Shown here: positions 34,380 to 46,620 of the stretch, one piece after another | Position numbering within the stretch: position 1 is the stretch's first letter | Layout of the letters: every line of letters begins with the position of its first letter | Assembly: GCA_012295275.1 (NCBI GenBank) | Contig: CM022665.1 | Coordinates: 17,915,150 to 17,979,149, forward strand | From: Chrysomallon squamiferum | Lineage: Eukaryota > Mollusca > Gastropoda > Neomphalida > Peltospiridae | Length of the DNA: 64,000 nucleotides | Direction of reading: 5' to 3' | Program-made: the position numbers and the translations under genes | The notes under the pieces: model-generated | What the model saw: only the letters and a program-made list of their open reading frames with translations | What the model was told of the DNA's origin: nothing | The model's database searches: none

Positions 34380-34835
34380 ATTTTCTGTCTTTCTGACTCT
34401 CCAGAAACTAGTAAAACTCTCTCATTCTTTCTTTTACTTTCCATACCTCACTTTTTCTCTTTTGCTCTGGCTCAATTTCACTACTTCTTTTTTTCTCTCT
34501 TCTTTCTTTCTTTTTCTGTCTTTCTTTCCAAATTATTTTAATAGTATTATCCTTGTGTTTCTCTGTCTTTTAAACTTAACTTAATATTCCTTTCACATCT
34601 CTCTTTCTTTCTCTCTTTTTCACTCACTTTTTCTCTTTCATTCTCTTTCTTTCTCTCTGTCACTCTCTCTTATTGTCTTTGTCTCATTGTCTCTGTCTTT
34701 CTTTTAGTCGTTATTCTTTTTCTCACACTCTTCTTTGTCTGTATGTCTCTGTTTATCTCTGTCTCTCACTTTAGCTCTGTTCCTTTTTTAATTGCTATCT
34801 TAGTTTCTTTATGCATTTTTTTTCTCTCTTTCAGC
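34380..34835. repeat. TC-rich low-complexity block
   Basis: Imperfect pyrimidine-rich sequence (TTTCTCT, TGTCT). No gene. Confidence 0.8.
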
Positions 34836-35125
34836 CTTCCAAAAATAAAAAATGTTTCACTTAAATAATTTTCAAGTTAATAAAACCATCAGAGAGAAAA
34901 ATACCTGAATTTCAACACACCACAAACTCACCACAAACCTGAGAGAAGCAGCTAGTCAGAGATCCAGATCTTGAAAAGCACTTTATCTGAGCTTTATCTG
35001 AATTGGGATACAACTCTTTTCAAACAGTTAACAGCTTCAGTAAAAAAAATTTTGTTAACAACTTGTAAAGATTTATCAATACTTGCCCCATATTTTAATG
35101 TCCAGACAGAATATTTTAATACACA
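34836..35125. other. AT-rich DNA, no gene seen
   Basis: Unique sequence with no repeat or coding signal. Confidence 0.5.
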
Positions 35126-35215
35126 ACTGTTCTGATAAGGTCAACTGGATTTGAACCCTAGGCCTCATAAACAAGAATACACTGATCAGACTTGGGTCTT
35201 GTTCAAAAAGAAAAT
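35126..35215 (-). mobile_element. tRNA-derived SINE fragment
   Basis: On the minus strand, GGGTTCAAATCCAG (35,145-35,158) is an excellent box B. TCTGATCAGTGTA, about 25-30 bases upstream on that strand, resembles box A. The segment is short and lacks a recognisable tail. Confidence 0.45.
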
Positions 35216-36289
35216 GGTTAAGTTATAATATCAGTGGTAGGTTTTGACACAAACACATTTAAATTTGTCAAAGATGAAAACTATAAGAGCAGTTGTAAAT
35301 AATGTATTTGTTAATGTATGAAATGTACTTTTAATTTTAATAGAAAAGGTTGTGTGTGTTTGTATTTGGTTGTATGTGTGCCTATAATTATGTGTGTATG
35401 TTTATATGTGAGTGTGTGTATGTAATTATACTTTTTTCTCTTTCATTTGGATGCCAGTTGAATCCATTTTTTTTTTTAATCTTTTTACTTACATATCAAT
35501 TTATGATATTCTAACTGATCATTGCAGTTTTTTATTGTAAATTTATAAAGCAGAAATGGAAATGCAACAATTTTTTTAAAGTTGCTTTGTAACGTAACAA
35601 CTGAACTGAAAAATACTTTTGCTTTTTACATCAACTGATAATCTTCTGGATGAAGGTGAAAATTACTTCACTTTTTGTCTCACAGCCCGTCAAGTAAAAA
35701 ACACCAATCATATAATCCTTAAGATGTTGAAGTTCTGAAGTTTAATTCCATCTCACTGAGACTTCACAACTTGAGACAGACAGAGTCTGGTTTTAACCAC
35801 TTGTTTCTGTAACTTGTCTAAAAACAAAATTTAATTAAAATTCTGCTTGATTTGAAAAACAAAAAGGGAAATTTCTATTACATTTTTTAATCTGAGAGAA
35901 GAAATGATTTTTGCAGACGGTTGTAGCTTGGACTGATTTCAGATGATACTTGTTGTGTTTGTCACTGAGCCAGGACAGTTCTGTTGGTTGATGTCTAATT
36001 TAAAACTCAAGATTTGTTCGCTTGAGCAACCTTAAAGAGAACAGTGTTTAAGCTAGGCTTGATTTATTCTCAAAATCTTTCCAAATCGGGTTCAAATGCA
36101 ACGTTTCAGCTTATCTAAAAAATAATAAATAAAAATAGATTAAGAATAAAAAAGAAAGAAAGAAAAAAAACAGAATAAAGAAAGAAGAAGATGAAAAGAT
36201 TTGGTTTAACCTAGCATAGATAAGGATATATTCTCTTCAAGCACTTGATATTTGACATGTTTACATGTACTTTTATTGAAATGGAATGT
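35216..36289. other. AT-rich DNA, no gene recognised
   Basis: Unique AT-rich sequence with a (GT)-rich patch near 35,351-35,420. No gene-like open frame and no clear repeat. Confidence 0.5.
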
Positions 36290-36400
36290 TATTTAGTGAT
36301 TCCATAGCTTTGAATAATAACATCCTGATCCATGGGAAGGTGCATATAAGATATTACTTGCTTGCTAACTGATAAGAATGGTCCTTGATGCAACAATAAT
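36290..36400 (+). mobile_element. Short dispersed element, copy B
   Basis: CCATGGGAAGGTGCATATAA at 36,330 followed by GATATTACTTGCTTGCTAA. This is the best-preserved of three local copies (see 33,121). It has no coding capacity. Confidence 0.5.
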
Positions 36401-36620
36401 GAAAAACACACACACACACACATATATATATACATACATAAAAAAATGCATGTGCACATACTTACAGATATACATATATACATAGATACATACATACATT
36501 CATACAAACACACATAAACTCAAGCAGAATATGCTTGCACACACACACACAGACACATTTGGATATATAAATACATACCAGCAACCCAGACAGATATGTA
36601 ATTACATAATTATATTATTT
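36401..36620. repeat. (CA)n / (TA)n / (CATA)n tracts
   Basis: Mixed CA, TA and CATA microsatellites. Confidence 0.85.
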
Positions 36621-36754
36621 TTGTTGGTCTAGTATTAAAACAAACCATAACTCATTCATAATTCATTGCTTTTCAGTTCCTTATTCTTTTGACTGACAGA
36701 TTAACAGACAGCCAGACAGACATAAACCTAATCCAGAAGCATTACTTGTTCACA

Positions 36755-36850
36755 GGTTGTCTTGATGGCTGAGTGGTTACATCGTCTGCCTTTGGAGTGT
36801 GGGTGAATGGGTGCCATACATTCGAGTTTCATCATCAGTATCTGATGAGG
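36755..36850 (+). mobile_element. tRNA-derived SINE head (Ser/Leu-type)
   Basis: TGGCTGAGTGG at 36,766-36,776 fits the RNA polymerase III box A consensus exactly, and the following TTA is typical of tRNA-Ser/Leu D-loops. ATTCGAGTTTC at 36,820-36,830 is a near box B, with spacing that fits a tRNA. Stems do not close fully, and AAAT repeats follow, so it is a SINE or tRNA pseudogene. Confidence 0.55.
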
Positions 36851-37360
36851 TTTAATAAATAAATAAATCGTTAAATAAATTATTTTAATAATTAAATTAA
36901 ATAAAATTAATAAATAAATAAATATACATACATGTGTATGTGTATGTGTGAGTGTGTGTGACAAAATTCAATTAATAAATAAATGAGCAAGTAAACATAA
37001 AATAAAATCAACAAAAATAAAAACTTATTTTAGGAGTGGTTGGTATTTATTCTCAAACATTTTTTCTAAGAGAATCAACCAGCTTTGAAGAAACCGTATT
37101 TTGTATGTTTTATAGCACCTATTTTTCTTTACTAAATATTTATTTCACTGTATTTGACAAAATATCTTTTATAATCTACACAGAATTTCTCTTATGAACA
37201 GAAAGTTTTCTCTTCCATTCCTTTGGATATGGGAAGTTTCACTTACACATATTAGTTTATAATTGTGTTTAGTAATACAAATTATCTCACCATACAGAGT
37301 TATCTAGCCTTTTAACCTTGTTTTTGTAATCTCTGAAAAAAAAAAGGAGAAAAAGAGAAA
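36851..37360. other. AT-rich DNA, no gene seen
   Basis: (AAAT)n near 36,855-36,925, a short (GT)n near 36,930-36,960, then unique AT-rich sequence. Confidence 0.5.
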
Positions 37361-37450
37361 AGCACTCGGATAAATTGTGTATGGAAAAGTTCATATAAGA
37401 GATACTTTGCTTGTAATGGCCAACAGATGCCTATACTGTGGCAGCAACAA
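37361..37450 (+). mobile_element. Short dispersed element, copy C
   Basis: GTATGGAAAAGTTCATATAA at 37,379 and GAGATACTTTGCTTGTAATG align with copies A and B. It is more diverged than B. Confidence 0.4.
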
Positions 37451-38255
37451 CAGCCCTAACAACAACAAAAAAAAAAAAAGAAGCTCTCAGTTAAATTGAA
37501 ACATGCAGTTCTTCAGTTATTCTTCTTTTATTGGTTGTTAGTGTCTGTATTCTTTCGTTCATTATTTTTCTTTTTTTCTTTTTCTTTTTGCTGCTGCACA
37601 GAAAACCTTTCATCCAATCAGCATTAACGACTACAGTCAGAGAAGAGCAAGAACAAATTACACACACACCTTTATTTGTTAAAATTACTCTAGTAAATGA
37701 CAGCTTCTTAGTCAAGTTCAGAGAGATAGGTTTTAATAATAATGTTTAATAACATCCCAATGTGAAAAAAACCCTCAGTATGTCAGAGACAGATGGTGAG
37801 TAAGAAAGCTGAATAAATGAATTTTAAGAACATCTTTATAATCTTAATTCTTCTTTTTCTTCTTCTTCTTCTTCTTCTTCTTATTATTATTATCATTATT
37901 TTTATCAAATTCATCATAATTTCAAGATATTTCTTACAAGGCTTGTCATACAAAAATTTGATAAAAAATAACAACAAATTAATAATAAATAAAAGGAAAA
38001 AAGAAAGAAAAACAGAAAAGAAATAGAATTCTGTTTTAAAACAATATCATATAATGCAAAATCCACCAGTAATGTGATAAAACTATCCTTATATATGTGT
38101 GTGTGTGTATATATATATATATAAAGACATATTTTTAATTTTAGCAATAATATTATTCAAGATTTATTTTTATTTATCTTAATAAGAAAATGGTGTTTTT
38201 TCATTATGTTTTATTATTGTTAGTGTTTAAGTAGCACAAAATCATGTTCTCTCTG
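37451..38255. other. AT-rich DNA with (CTT)n, (TA)n; no gene
   Basis: (CTT)n at about 37,853-37,880, (ATT)n after it, and (GT)n/(TA)n near 38,096-38,122. Short frames on both strands are compositional. Confidence 0.6.
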
Positions 38256-39110
38256 AAAGTTTAAAAATCAAAAATCATTTATAGATATGGTTACTTACTG
38301 ATCTCTGTAAAAATATTGAAAATACATCTTTAATTACATTGTTTGAATAAACATCTAGAAATAATAATGACTTCTATATCTCTAAAAATCTTTTTTACAG
38401 GAAAAAACCCATCTTTCAAGATCTATCTTAAATTTTGTTTCAATAGATATCTGGAGATAATTGTCAATTCTATTTTCTGTAAAAAAATCTTAATTTGAAA
38501 AAAAAAACTATTTTAGATTTCTATAAAAATATTGAAAATACTTCTTTAATTACATTCTGTGGCCAAACATCTTAAATAATGGTCATTTCTAGGTCTATAA
38601 AAATCTTAATATTGAAAAACATCTTTCTGCATCTCTGTTAAAAATTATCAATATTGAAAATGCATTTTTAATTGTATTCTTTGAAGAGACATCTAATTAT
38701 AACAGTTACTTCTAGATCTCTATAAAAGTCTTAATATTGAGAAAAAACCCTACCTTTCTAGGTCTCTATAAAAATATTGAAAATACATTTTTAACTGCAA
38801 CAGATATCTAGAGATAAAGGTAACGTCTAGATCTCTATAAAAATGTCAGTATTCAAAACCATCTTTAATTTCATGGTTTGAACAGACATCTTTCTAGATC
38901 ATAATACAGAAAAAATATCTTGAATCTCTATAAAAATGTTAAAATTGAAAAATACATTTTTAATTACATTGTTTGAACATACATCTAGAGATAATGGTCA
39001 CTTCTAGATTTCTATAAACATGGTAATATTGAAAAAAACACATCTTTAATTACATTGTTTGAACATACATCTAGTCGTCTAGTGATAATGGTCACTTCTT
39101 GGTTCTTGAT
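38256..39110. repeat. Degenerate ~90-120-bp tandem array, ~8 units
   Basis: Units contain CTCTATAAAAATATTGAAAA, CATCTTTAATTACATTGTTT, GAACATACATCTAGAGATAA and TGGTCACTTCTAGAT in that order. The CATCTAGAGATAA-like block recurs near 38,350, 38,450, 38,568, 38,690, 38,807, 38,983 and 39,068. The last two units are the most alike, suggesting the youngest duplication is at the right end. Confidence 0.8.
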
Positions 39111-39370
39111 TGCAGCAGTAATTTGCATGCCTCCTCCAAATTAGCGATAATTGTGAACATAATGCCTTAACTGCCGGCCTCAGCGTGGCATAAAGTAAAT
39201 ACCGTAATTACCAGGAGTTAGCTAACTTGTTATCACCATGGATGTTGTTATACTGTGTGTCTTTGTGTGGCGATATATCTACAGCGTCGCAAATTTCATA
39301 CGGCAATGTTGGCAATGTTCTCCGGAAGCATTTCAAGTGTATCCATTAACGATATTATTTCTCTGTTCTT
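39111..39370. other. Non-repetitive, homeodomain-site-rich segment
   Basis: Higher-complexity sequence directly after the array. CAAATTAGCGATAATTGTG and CCGTAATTACC hold several TAAT/ATTA cores within about 90 bp, together with CTGCCGGCCTCAGCG. There is no open frame. Candidate cis-regulatory element. This is inference from composition and motifs only. Confidence 0.3.
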
Positions 39371-39960
39371 TGAACAAGTGATGGTGTTGGATTAGGTTTA
39401 TGTCTGTCTGGCTGTCTGTCAGTCTGTCAGTCAAAAGAATAAGGAAATGAAAAGCAATGAATTATGAATGAGTTATGGCTGTTTTATTACTAAACCAATA
39501 TAAGGAATATATGTGTTTATGTGTCTGTGTTACTGTGTATCTAAATGTGTGTGTGTGTGTGTGTGTGTGTGAAGGTACATCTATATGCACACGTTTGTCA
39601 GTGTGTGTATGCTTGTATGTCAGTGTGTACTTGTACATGTATGTGTTTGTGCGTGTATGTACATATGTATGAATTTATGTATCCATGTGTGGGGGGTGGG
39701 GGTGTCTTTTTTTCTTTACTTTCTTTCTCTCATTTCATATTTTTCTCTGTTAATTTATTTTTCTTTCATTTTTTCTTTTCTCTTTCTCTATTTCTTTTTC
39801 TTTCATTTTTTTCTTTTCTCTTTCTCTATTTCTTTTTGTATTTTTCTTCTTTCATTTTCTTTTATATATTTTGTTTATTTTTTCATTCTTTTTCATTTCT
39901 TTCTTTTCTTCATTCATTCTTCTTTCCTTCTACTGTGTTATTTTATGTTTTTTATTAATA
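39371..39960. repeat. TG-rich then TC-rich low complexity
   Basis: (GT)n at about 39,547-39,572 in a TG-rich region, then imperfect TTTC/TTCT sequence at 39,705-39,950. Open frames across it are compositional. Confidence 0.85.
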
Positions 39961-40189
39961 CATTTTCATAAAATATTTTTTAAAACTCCAGCTTTGTTGT
40001 ACTTCTTCACTGAATGATTTGTTTTATTTATATTTTCTAAAAATTATTTAATATTTAGAATTCTATTCTAATTTGTGAATTTAAGAAAAACTGAATTAAA
40101 TTAAATTTCTTACATATAATTTATATAAATTATTATTATTATTATTATTATTTTTATTTTTATTTTTTTTATTATTATTATATAAATAA
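39961..40189. other. AT-rich DNA with (ATT)n
   Basis: (ATT)n near 40,130-40,180. No gene. Confidence 0.6.
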
Positions 40190-40830
40190 ACATTAAATGA
40201 CTAACAGTTTCACTTTACATTAAAATTTCTTTATTAAAATATTTGTTTTAATTTCTTTCTTTACCGAACTGTTTAATATTTGGCATTAAATTCACTTTAT
40301 TAAAAGCTTAACTGATTATAACAATTTGATTTTAAACATTCACTTTATAGCTTTTCATTCAAAATAATTTAACAAAGAAAATTGTTTTAGATTTTATGCC
40401 CTTAAAATTTCTATTTATAGTTTTTCAGTGTTAAAAGTTTGACTTCACATTAAAATTTCTAGGTTAACAATTTTACATTAAATAATTTTAATTTTACATT
40501 AACTCTCTAGTGTTGAAAACTTGATTTAATATTAAATTTCCAGTTAAAAACATAACATGTCATTGAATTTCCAGTCCAGAATTAATTTAACATTAAATAT
40601 CAAGCTAAAACTTATTTAACAATAAATTTCAATTTAAAAAATAACAATATTTTAAGTTAAATTATCAGTATTAAAAACAAACTAGCATACTATGACTCTG
40701 CTAACATATTTTGACTCAGCTATGAATTTTCTGTATTAAGAACTTAAAATATTTCTTCAGTTAACAAACTTTGATCTTAAAAACTTCATTTAATAACACT
40801 TAATGAAAAAAACAACTTTAAAGAAAAAAA
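40190..40830. repeat. Degenerate ~35-45-bp AT-rich tandem array
   Basis: Variants of TTTAACATTAAATTTCCAGT and TAAAAAC recur along the whole stretch, for example near 40,216, 40,283, 40,452, 40,531, 40,568, 40,592 and 40,620. Strongly diverged, boundaries approximate. Confidence 0.6.
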
Positions 40831-40859
40831 TTCATTTTTTATCCTCTCTTAGTTAAAAA

Positions 40860-41280
40860 GTGCAAGCTTTGCTGAGGGCATATTCGACTAATACTTTGTA
40901 TGGTGGTGATTACCACTGATAATTTTACATTGCGATGTGGGATACGACAACTGCAGACTTGGCATTCACCAATAAGGCCATCTTGTATTGATTTTTCAAG
41001 CGAATGCAAGAATCTTGGAAAAGACTACACTGAACAATGGAGAAGAGCAGTTCAGAGCTTCACCGAGTACTTCCAGACAAGAAGATCTTATAAACACAGC
41101 CGTTTACGCATACATGGTCGTATAATTATTCAAAATCTTTGTGTGTTTTTTTTTTTCACCATCATCGTCATCATCATCACTGTCATAAGAATATGGATTC
41201 AGATTGTGGTGTTGTAGCTGTTGAAATGTGCCCTCTACGGCTTGACTACAGCATTTAAAGTGCTTTCATCCATGGATAAA
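40860..41280 (+). other. Non-repetitive segment with open + frame, unrecognised
   Basis: From 40,900 one + frame is open for 105 codons. The first 75 residues look protein-like (mixed charge, Cys and Trp, including KDYTEQWRRAVQSFTEYFQT), after which it runs into T-rich sequence. GC is higher than in the flanks. I find no acceptor or donor that clearly delimits it and no family resemblance. It could be a relic exon, a transposon fragment or chance. Confidence 0.3.
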
Positions 41281-41639
41281 AACCGCAGTACGTGAGTATA
41301 TTCGATTCTTATTTACCATTCAGGGAATTATTGTTATTTTTTTTGTTTTATATCTATCACTAAAATAACATACTAACACGACTAAAAATCATCATATACT
41401 AACACATCTATTACTGTAATAAATGAACAGAGGATATGCACCAATTCAAAGTTAAGAATCCTGTTTCTATAAGCTTGTCAATATTACAAAAGAACTTGCC
41501 GGCATCTGATGAATCTTAAACACAGTAATGAAGAATTCTATTCGTGTCTACTGATGGCATCATGCCTCTGGTATTAAATATTCCTGCTGGCACTTCTGCC
41601 CTTTGGCTTTCACAGAGACATGGATCTTTCTAAAATCTT
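41281..41639. other. AT-rich DNA, no gene seen
   Basis: Unique sequence, no coding or repeat signal. Confidence 0.5.
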
Positions 41640-42230
41640 AGAATTCTATAGGAAGGATTAAATTGTGTTATTATTATTTTTTTTTTTTTCACAAATGAGA
41701 AAGAGTTTAAATATATCAGACATCAATGTATTGTAATATGGACTACAATTTATAGTTATTTAGGAAGGATTAAATAGTATGTTCTTTTTGGGGGAAAGAG
41801 TTTAAATATATCATAGAATAATATTAATATCGGGGGTAAAATGGTGTTTTTTTGTGTGTTTTTTTAAACTGTTCAAATATACCATAGACAACAATATATA
41901 TGGGAATAAAACAGATTTTGTTTTATAAAGGGAAAATAGTTTAAATATATCATAGATTACAACATATATTTACACAGGAAGGATTAAATCTTATTATTTG
42001 TTTTGGAAAGAGTTTAAAAATACCATAGACTACAATGTATAGTTGTATATATAAGGATATAATTGAAAGGATATAATTACTTTTTTTTTTTTTTTTCACT
42101 AAAGCAGAAGAGTTTAAATATACCACAGACTGTATGGGAATAAGGTGGTAGTTGTTTACAAATGTAATGGGAAATAGTTCAAAAATTAATATACCATAGA
42201 CTATAGTGTGTAATGATATGGCTGAAGAAA
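41640..42230. repeat. Degenerate ~70-100-bp tandem array, ~7 units
   Basis: Units contain GGAAGGATTAAAT, a T-rich block, AAAGAGTTTAAATATA and CATAGACTACAATGTATAG. The GAGTTTAAATATA-like block recurs near 41,703, 41,799, 41,870, 41,937, 42,010 and 42,108. A 170-codon minus-strand frame covers this region but only reflects the repeat. Confidence 0.8.
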
Positions 42231-42500
42231 ATACACCCCACACCAGGCATGCTTGTACCCCATTTTCTGTCAGACGCATGAAAAACACATCCTGCTTATA
42301 CATATATTCATGTTTTGTTTCAACATATATTAACTCAAGTATTAGCAGTGACAAGTTTATAGTCATGTAATTGTCTCTGGGAGTTTGGAACACCTTGGAG
42401 ATTACAACAGGTGTTATAATTCTCCTTAGCAATGTTTCTGACGTACACTTATATTCCAAATTTTTGTTTTAATATTCTTAACAGTTGAAAATAGGTCTGT
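42231..42500. other. Unique AT-rich segment, no gene recognised
   Basis: Moderately complex. The minus-strand open frame entering from the repeat array continues here, but I recognise no domain. Confidence 0.35.
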
Positions 42501-42760
42501 GCATGTATGAATTTATATATGTATATTTATATCAATATGTGCATGTGTGTATGTGTGTGTGTGTGTGTGTGTGTGTATTTGTATGTATCTGTATGTATCA
42601 ATGTATGTATATATGTATAAATGTATGAATGTATGTATTATTGTATGTATGTACATATGTATATATGTGTGTGTGTATATATTTACAAATGTGTGCATGT
42701 GTGTGTGTGTGTGTGTGTTTTAGTATCTGTGCATGTATATGTATAATATAAACAGCCCTA
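42501..42760. repeat. (GT)n / (GTAT)n microsatellites
   Basis: (GT)n near 42,552-42,577 and 42,698-42,718, with GTAT repeats between. Confidence 0.9.
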
Positions 42761-43060
42761 TTAAAATGTCTTTTATAACAAGTAAACTGCACCTTTAAAA
42801 ACAGTTGTCAAAGTGTTTGATTTAACATTGTTCACACACAATACAGTCCTGTGTGTGTTAAATGTGGTGAGAAAACAGCGTGTGTCTAAGTGTTTTCATA
42901 AACACTGCTTGTTATTTCTACAGACAAAACAGTTTGTACTTGCACAGTGACTGTATTGAAGTGAGCAGTTTATTGTATGATTGTGTTGTAATTAGGTTGA
43001 AGATGATTCTGAATATATAAAAATAGTGTGTATGGTTTTTAAAATATTGCTAGAGAAAGA
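42761..43060. other. AT-rich DNA, no gene seen
   Basis: Unique sequence. Confidence 0.5.
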
Positions 43061-43242
43061 TAAAGACTGAGAGAGAGAAGAAAAGAAAAAAGAGAAGGAG
43101 AAAGAAAGAGAAGAAGCGAGAGATTAGACTGATAGAAAGAGAGAAAAAAAGGATGAGGATGGAGATAGAAGGGAAGAAGGTGGGAGTAAAAGAATGAGTG
43201 AGACAGAGACAGATATATATATATATATATATATATATTCGG
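43061..43242. repeat. GA-rich block and (TA)n
   Basis: Imperfect purine-rich repeat at 43,061-43,212, then (TA)n at about 43,214-43,238. Confidence 0.85.
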
Positions 43243-43800
43243 TACAGTGTCTGGTAAATAAACATTTAACAGGCTTGTATTTCTTTTAACTGTGTCATCT
43301 ATTGATTATACAACAACAATATCCAAAACAGAACATCCACTTCAACATGGTCTTCTAGGCTGTAATCTTACAAATTAGCAACAAGTGATCCTGACATGTA
43401 CCTTCTCATATACAGTAAGAAAACATATTTTATGGCCTTTATTAATTGCATGTTGGGGACACACAGGATGAAATGGGCTACTATTTTTTCCCCAACAATA
43501 CTGTTTTCCATACCACACAAATGAATTTTTGTGAAAGGCCATAGTGAGTAAATCAGTTTTGAAATTGTAATTAGGTTCCAGTCTGTCACTTTGAGATTAA
43601 ATTTATTTTCACAGTTAAATAAGCCAGTGATAGATTGCTTCTTTAATTGTTGTGATTGTGTTTTTGAAGTGAATCAAGATTCCAAAAATATTTATTTGAC
43701 CATTGAAAGTGAGGAGGCATTTTTGTACAAGTCTGTCTTATTATGTTTACTTCAACTTTAGTGGGAAAAAAACAACAGTTTTAGTTGTTTTTAGAACATT
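43243..43800. other. Unique DNA, no gene recognised
   Basis: Moderate complexity. A 73-codon minus-strand frame (43,368-43,589) has no motif or splice context I can use. Confidence 0.4.
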
Positions 43801-44330
43801 TTAAATAATAATAGTAATATTTCTTTATATAAATGTATTAATAATTACAATGAATCATATTATTATAATGATCATAATCATTATCATCATTGTTACTATT
43901 ATGTATAATTATTATCAACATCATTATATGTGATATAATAACATGTATGTATGAATTATTATAAACGTTCTTATTATATTTATTACCATCATAATTATTA
44001 AATCATCATCAGTATTATAATTAACAGCACCTTCATTACCATATCATTATTATCATCACTATTATAATTAATACCATCATCATCATATCATTATCATTAT
44101 CACTTTCATAAATAACACTACCATCATCATCACTATTATAATTAATACAATCATCATAACTTTATCATTGTCACTATTGTAAATAACAATACCACTATCA
44201 TTAACATCACTATTATAATTAACACTAACATACTCATTAATATCATAGTTAACACTACCATCATTACATCATTAGTATCATCATCACTATCATCATAATC
44301 ATCCTGACACTGACAGTAACAAACTGTTAG
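43801..44330. repeat. Degenerate ATC/ATT tandem repeat, ~40-60 bp
   Basis: CATCATCACTATTATAATTA followed by A(A/C)(C/T)ACCATCATCA recurs near 44,055, 44,127 and 44,206, with drifted copies on both sides. It is a minisatellite built from triplets. Confidence 0.65.
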
Positions 44331-44399
44331 GTGTTTATTTTGAGTGTAAACGTTTTTGTTTACTCACATTTGTGAGCAGTAAGAGAAAACCGGAATTGA

Positions 44400-44841
<442 letters not shown>

Positions 44842-45363
44842 ATGTAGTTTTTTTTTTCTGTCTTGTATTGTTTCTTCTATCTCTTTCTCTCTCTTTCTTC
44901 TTCTCTTTATTTCTGTCTATATACCTCTTTTTCAATCTCTTTCCTTCTCTCTCTCCCTCTTTTGGTCTTTAATCTCCCTCTCTCCCTCTCCCTCCCTCTC
45001 CATCATATTCTGTTTCTGAAACATCTTCTGCTGGACATAAGATATTTCTTTAAATTAATCACCTGTCTCTCTTTTCCTTTCTTTCTTTTTTACCTTCTGT
45101 TTCTTTTTTGTTTCTGTTTCATTTCTTTTTTTTTTCTTTATCATTTTCCCTTTCTTTTTTATTTAATTATCTCATTCTTTGTTTATCTCTCTATGCATAT
45201 GAGGCATGTCATCATTCTTTCTCTCCTCAGGCTGATTTTATTTCTTTTCTTCATCATTCTCTCTTTCTGTTTTCTTTTTTCTCTCTCTTTCTTGTTCTCT
45301 CTTTCTCTACTTCTCTCTATATATTTCTCTCTCTCTCTCTTTATCTATCTATCTATCTATCTC

Positions 45364-45398
<35 letters not shown>

Positions 45399-45473
45399 CT
45401 CTCTCTCTCTCTCTTTTTTAGCTCTATTATTTCACACTGGTATTCTTTAGGAATATTTCTATATCAGATTGTT

Positions 45474-45516
<43 letters not shown>

Positions 45517-45716
45517 TTATCTATCTATCTCTCTATCTATCATCTATCTATCTATCTATCTCACTCTCTTCCTCAGTCACACTCTCTCTCTCTCTCTCTT
45601 CTTCTCTCTTTCTCTCCTTTTCTATCTTCTTCTCTTTCACTACCTCTCTGTATCACTCATTGTCTGTCTGTCTGTCTCTCTTTCTCTCTCAGTCTTTCTC
45701 TCTAATTCTCACTTGT

Positions 45717-45793
<77 letters not shown>

Positions 45794-45800
45794 TTCATTA
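44842..45800. repeat. Pyrimidine-rich block with (CTAT)n, (CTGT)n, (CT)n
   Basis: TC-rich DNA with (CTAT)n at about 45,343-45,397 and 45,520-45,561, (CTGT)n near 45,475-45,497, and a long (CT)n at about 45,718-45,787. Frames of up to 267 codons run through it because pyrimidine-only codons are never stops. They are not genes. Confidence 0.95.
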
Positions 45801-46620
45801 CTGAATCAAGAACATATCTCTTACAACATCATGACAAGTCTGTTGCATCCTTTGACTTGTGTGTTGCAACATTATATCTTCTCTACAGTTGCTAAGCCTT
45901 TCTCTTCATAATGTCTGATGACAGATGTAAAATGTGATAACATGGCTGAAATCTAGTCCTGTGTGAGAAGAAAGCTGTTATTATACAGAGAGCACACGGC
46001 CATAACAATTTATGTGTCGTGGAAAACATAAAGATATGCCAGTGCAAAACGGCATTCAGATTTATCACACAGTGACATTATCATAACAGTGAAACAGAAA
46101 TGTTTGGGTGTTGTCGTTGGCAATGTTGAATGAATGCTTACTGAGGCATAGGATTGACAAGAGGTGTTGACACAATGAAGGAACATGTTTGGCAGGGGTT
46201 TACACGACTTGCACTTATTGTTATTAATAACAGGGCACAAATAATAACATGAGATAAAATTATTGTTAATGTAGTGTTGACTGATATGAAGTTTGTTTGT
46301 TGTGTTATTGTGTGCTGCATTTTTAATTCACAGTTCTAATGACAATGTTTAAAATAAGACTCATATCAAATTTACTACAGTTGTTTGGTTTACCTTGATG
46401 AAGGTATTGTGTATTGAAGTGCACAGGTATGTAATTTCAAGTCGTGGTTCAGTTAATACGTGTCTTTTTGAAAATTTTCAGTGGTTTTCATTTATGAATG
46501 AAATCTTGATAGAGCTACATACATACATAAACACACACATATCTTATTTCTTTCTTTACTTGTAATAAAAAAATCCTCAAGCAAAGACTTGTGAATTTAG
46601 AAAAATTGATTTAAAACATG
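45801..46620. other. Unique DNA, no gene recognised
   Basis: 45,900-46,260 is less AT-rich and free of repeats. A minus-strand frame of 76 codons (46,010-46,240) has several Cys but no recognisable pattern. Nothing assignable. Confidence 0.4.

Noticed and set aside
41950-42459. 169-codon minus-strand open frame
   Set aside because: Much of it overlaps the degenerate tandem array. No domain, splice context or protein-like pattern is convincing.
45108-45911. 267-codon + strand open frame rich in Ser, Leu and Phe
   Set aside because: It lies wholly within pyrimidine-rich microsatellites. Codons of only C and T are never stops, so long frames are expected by composition.
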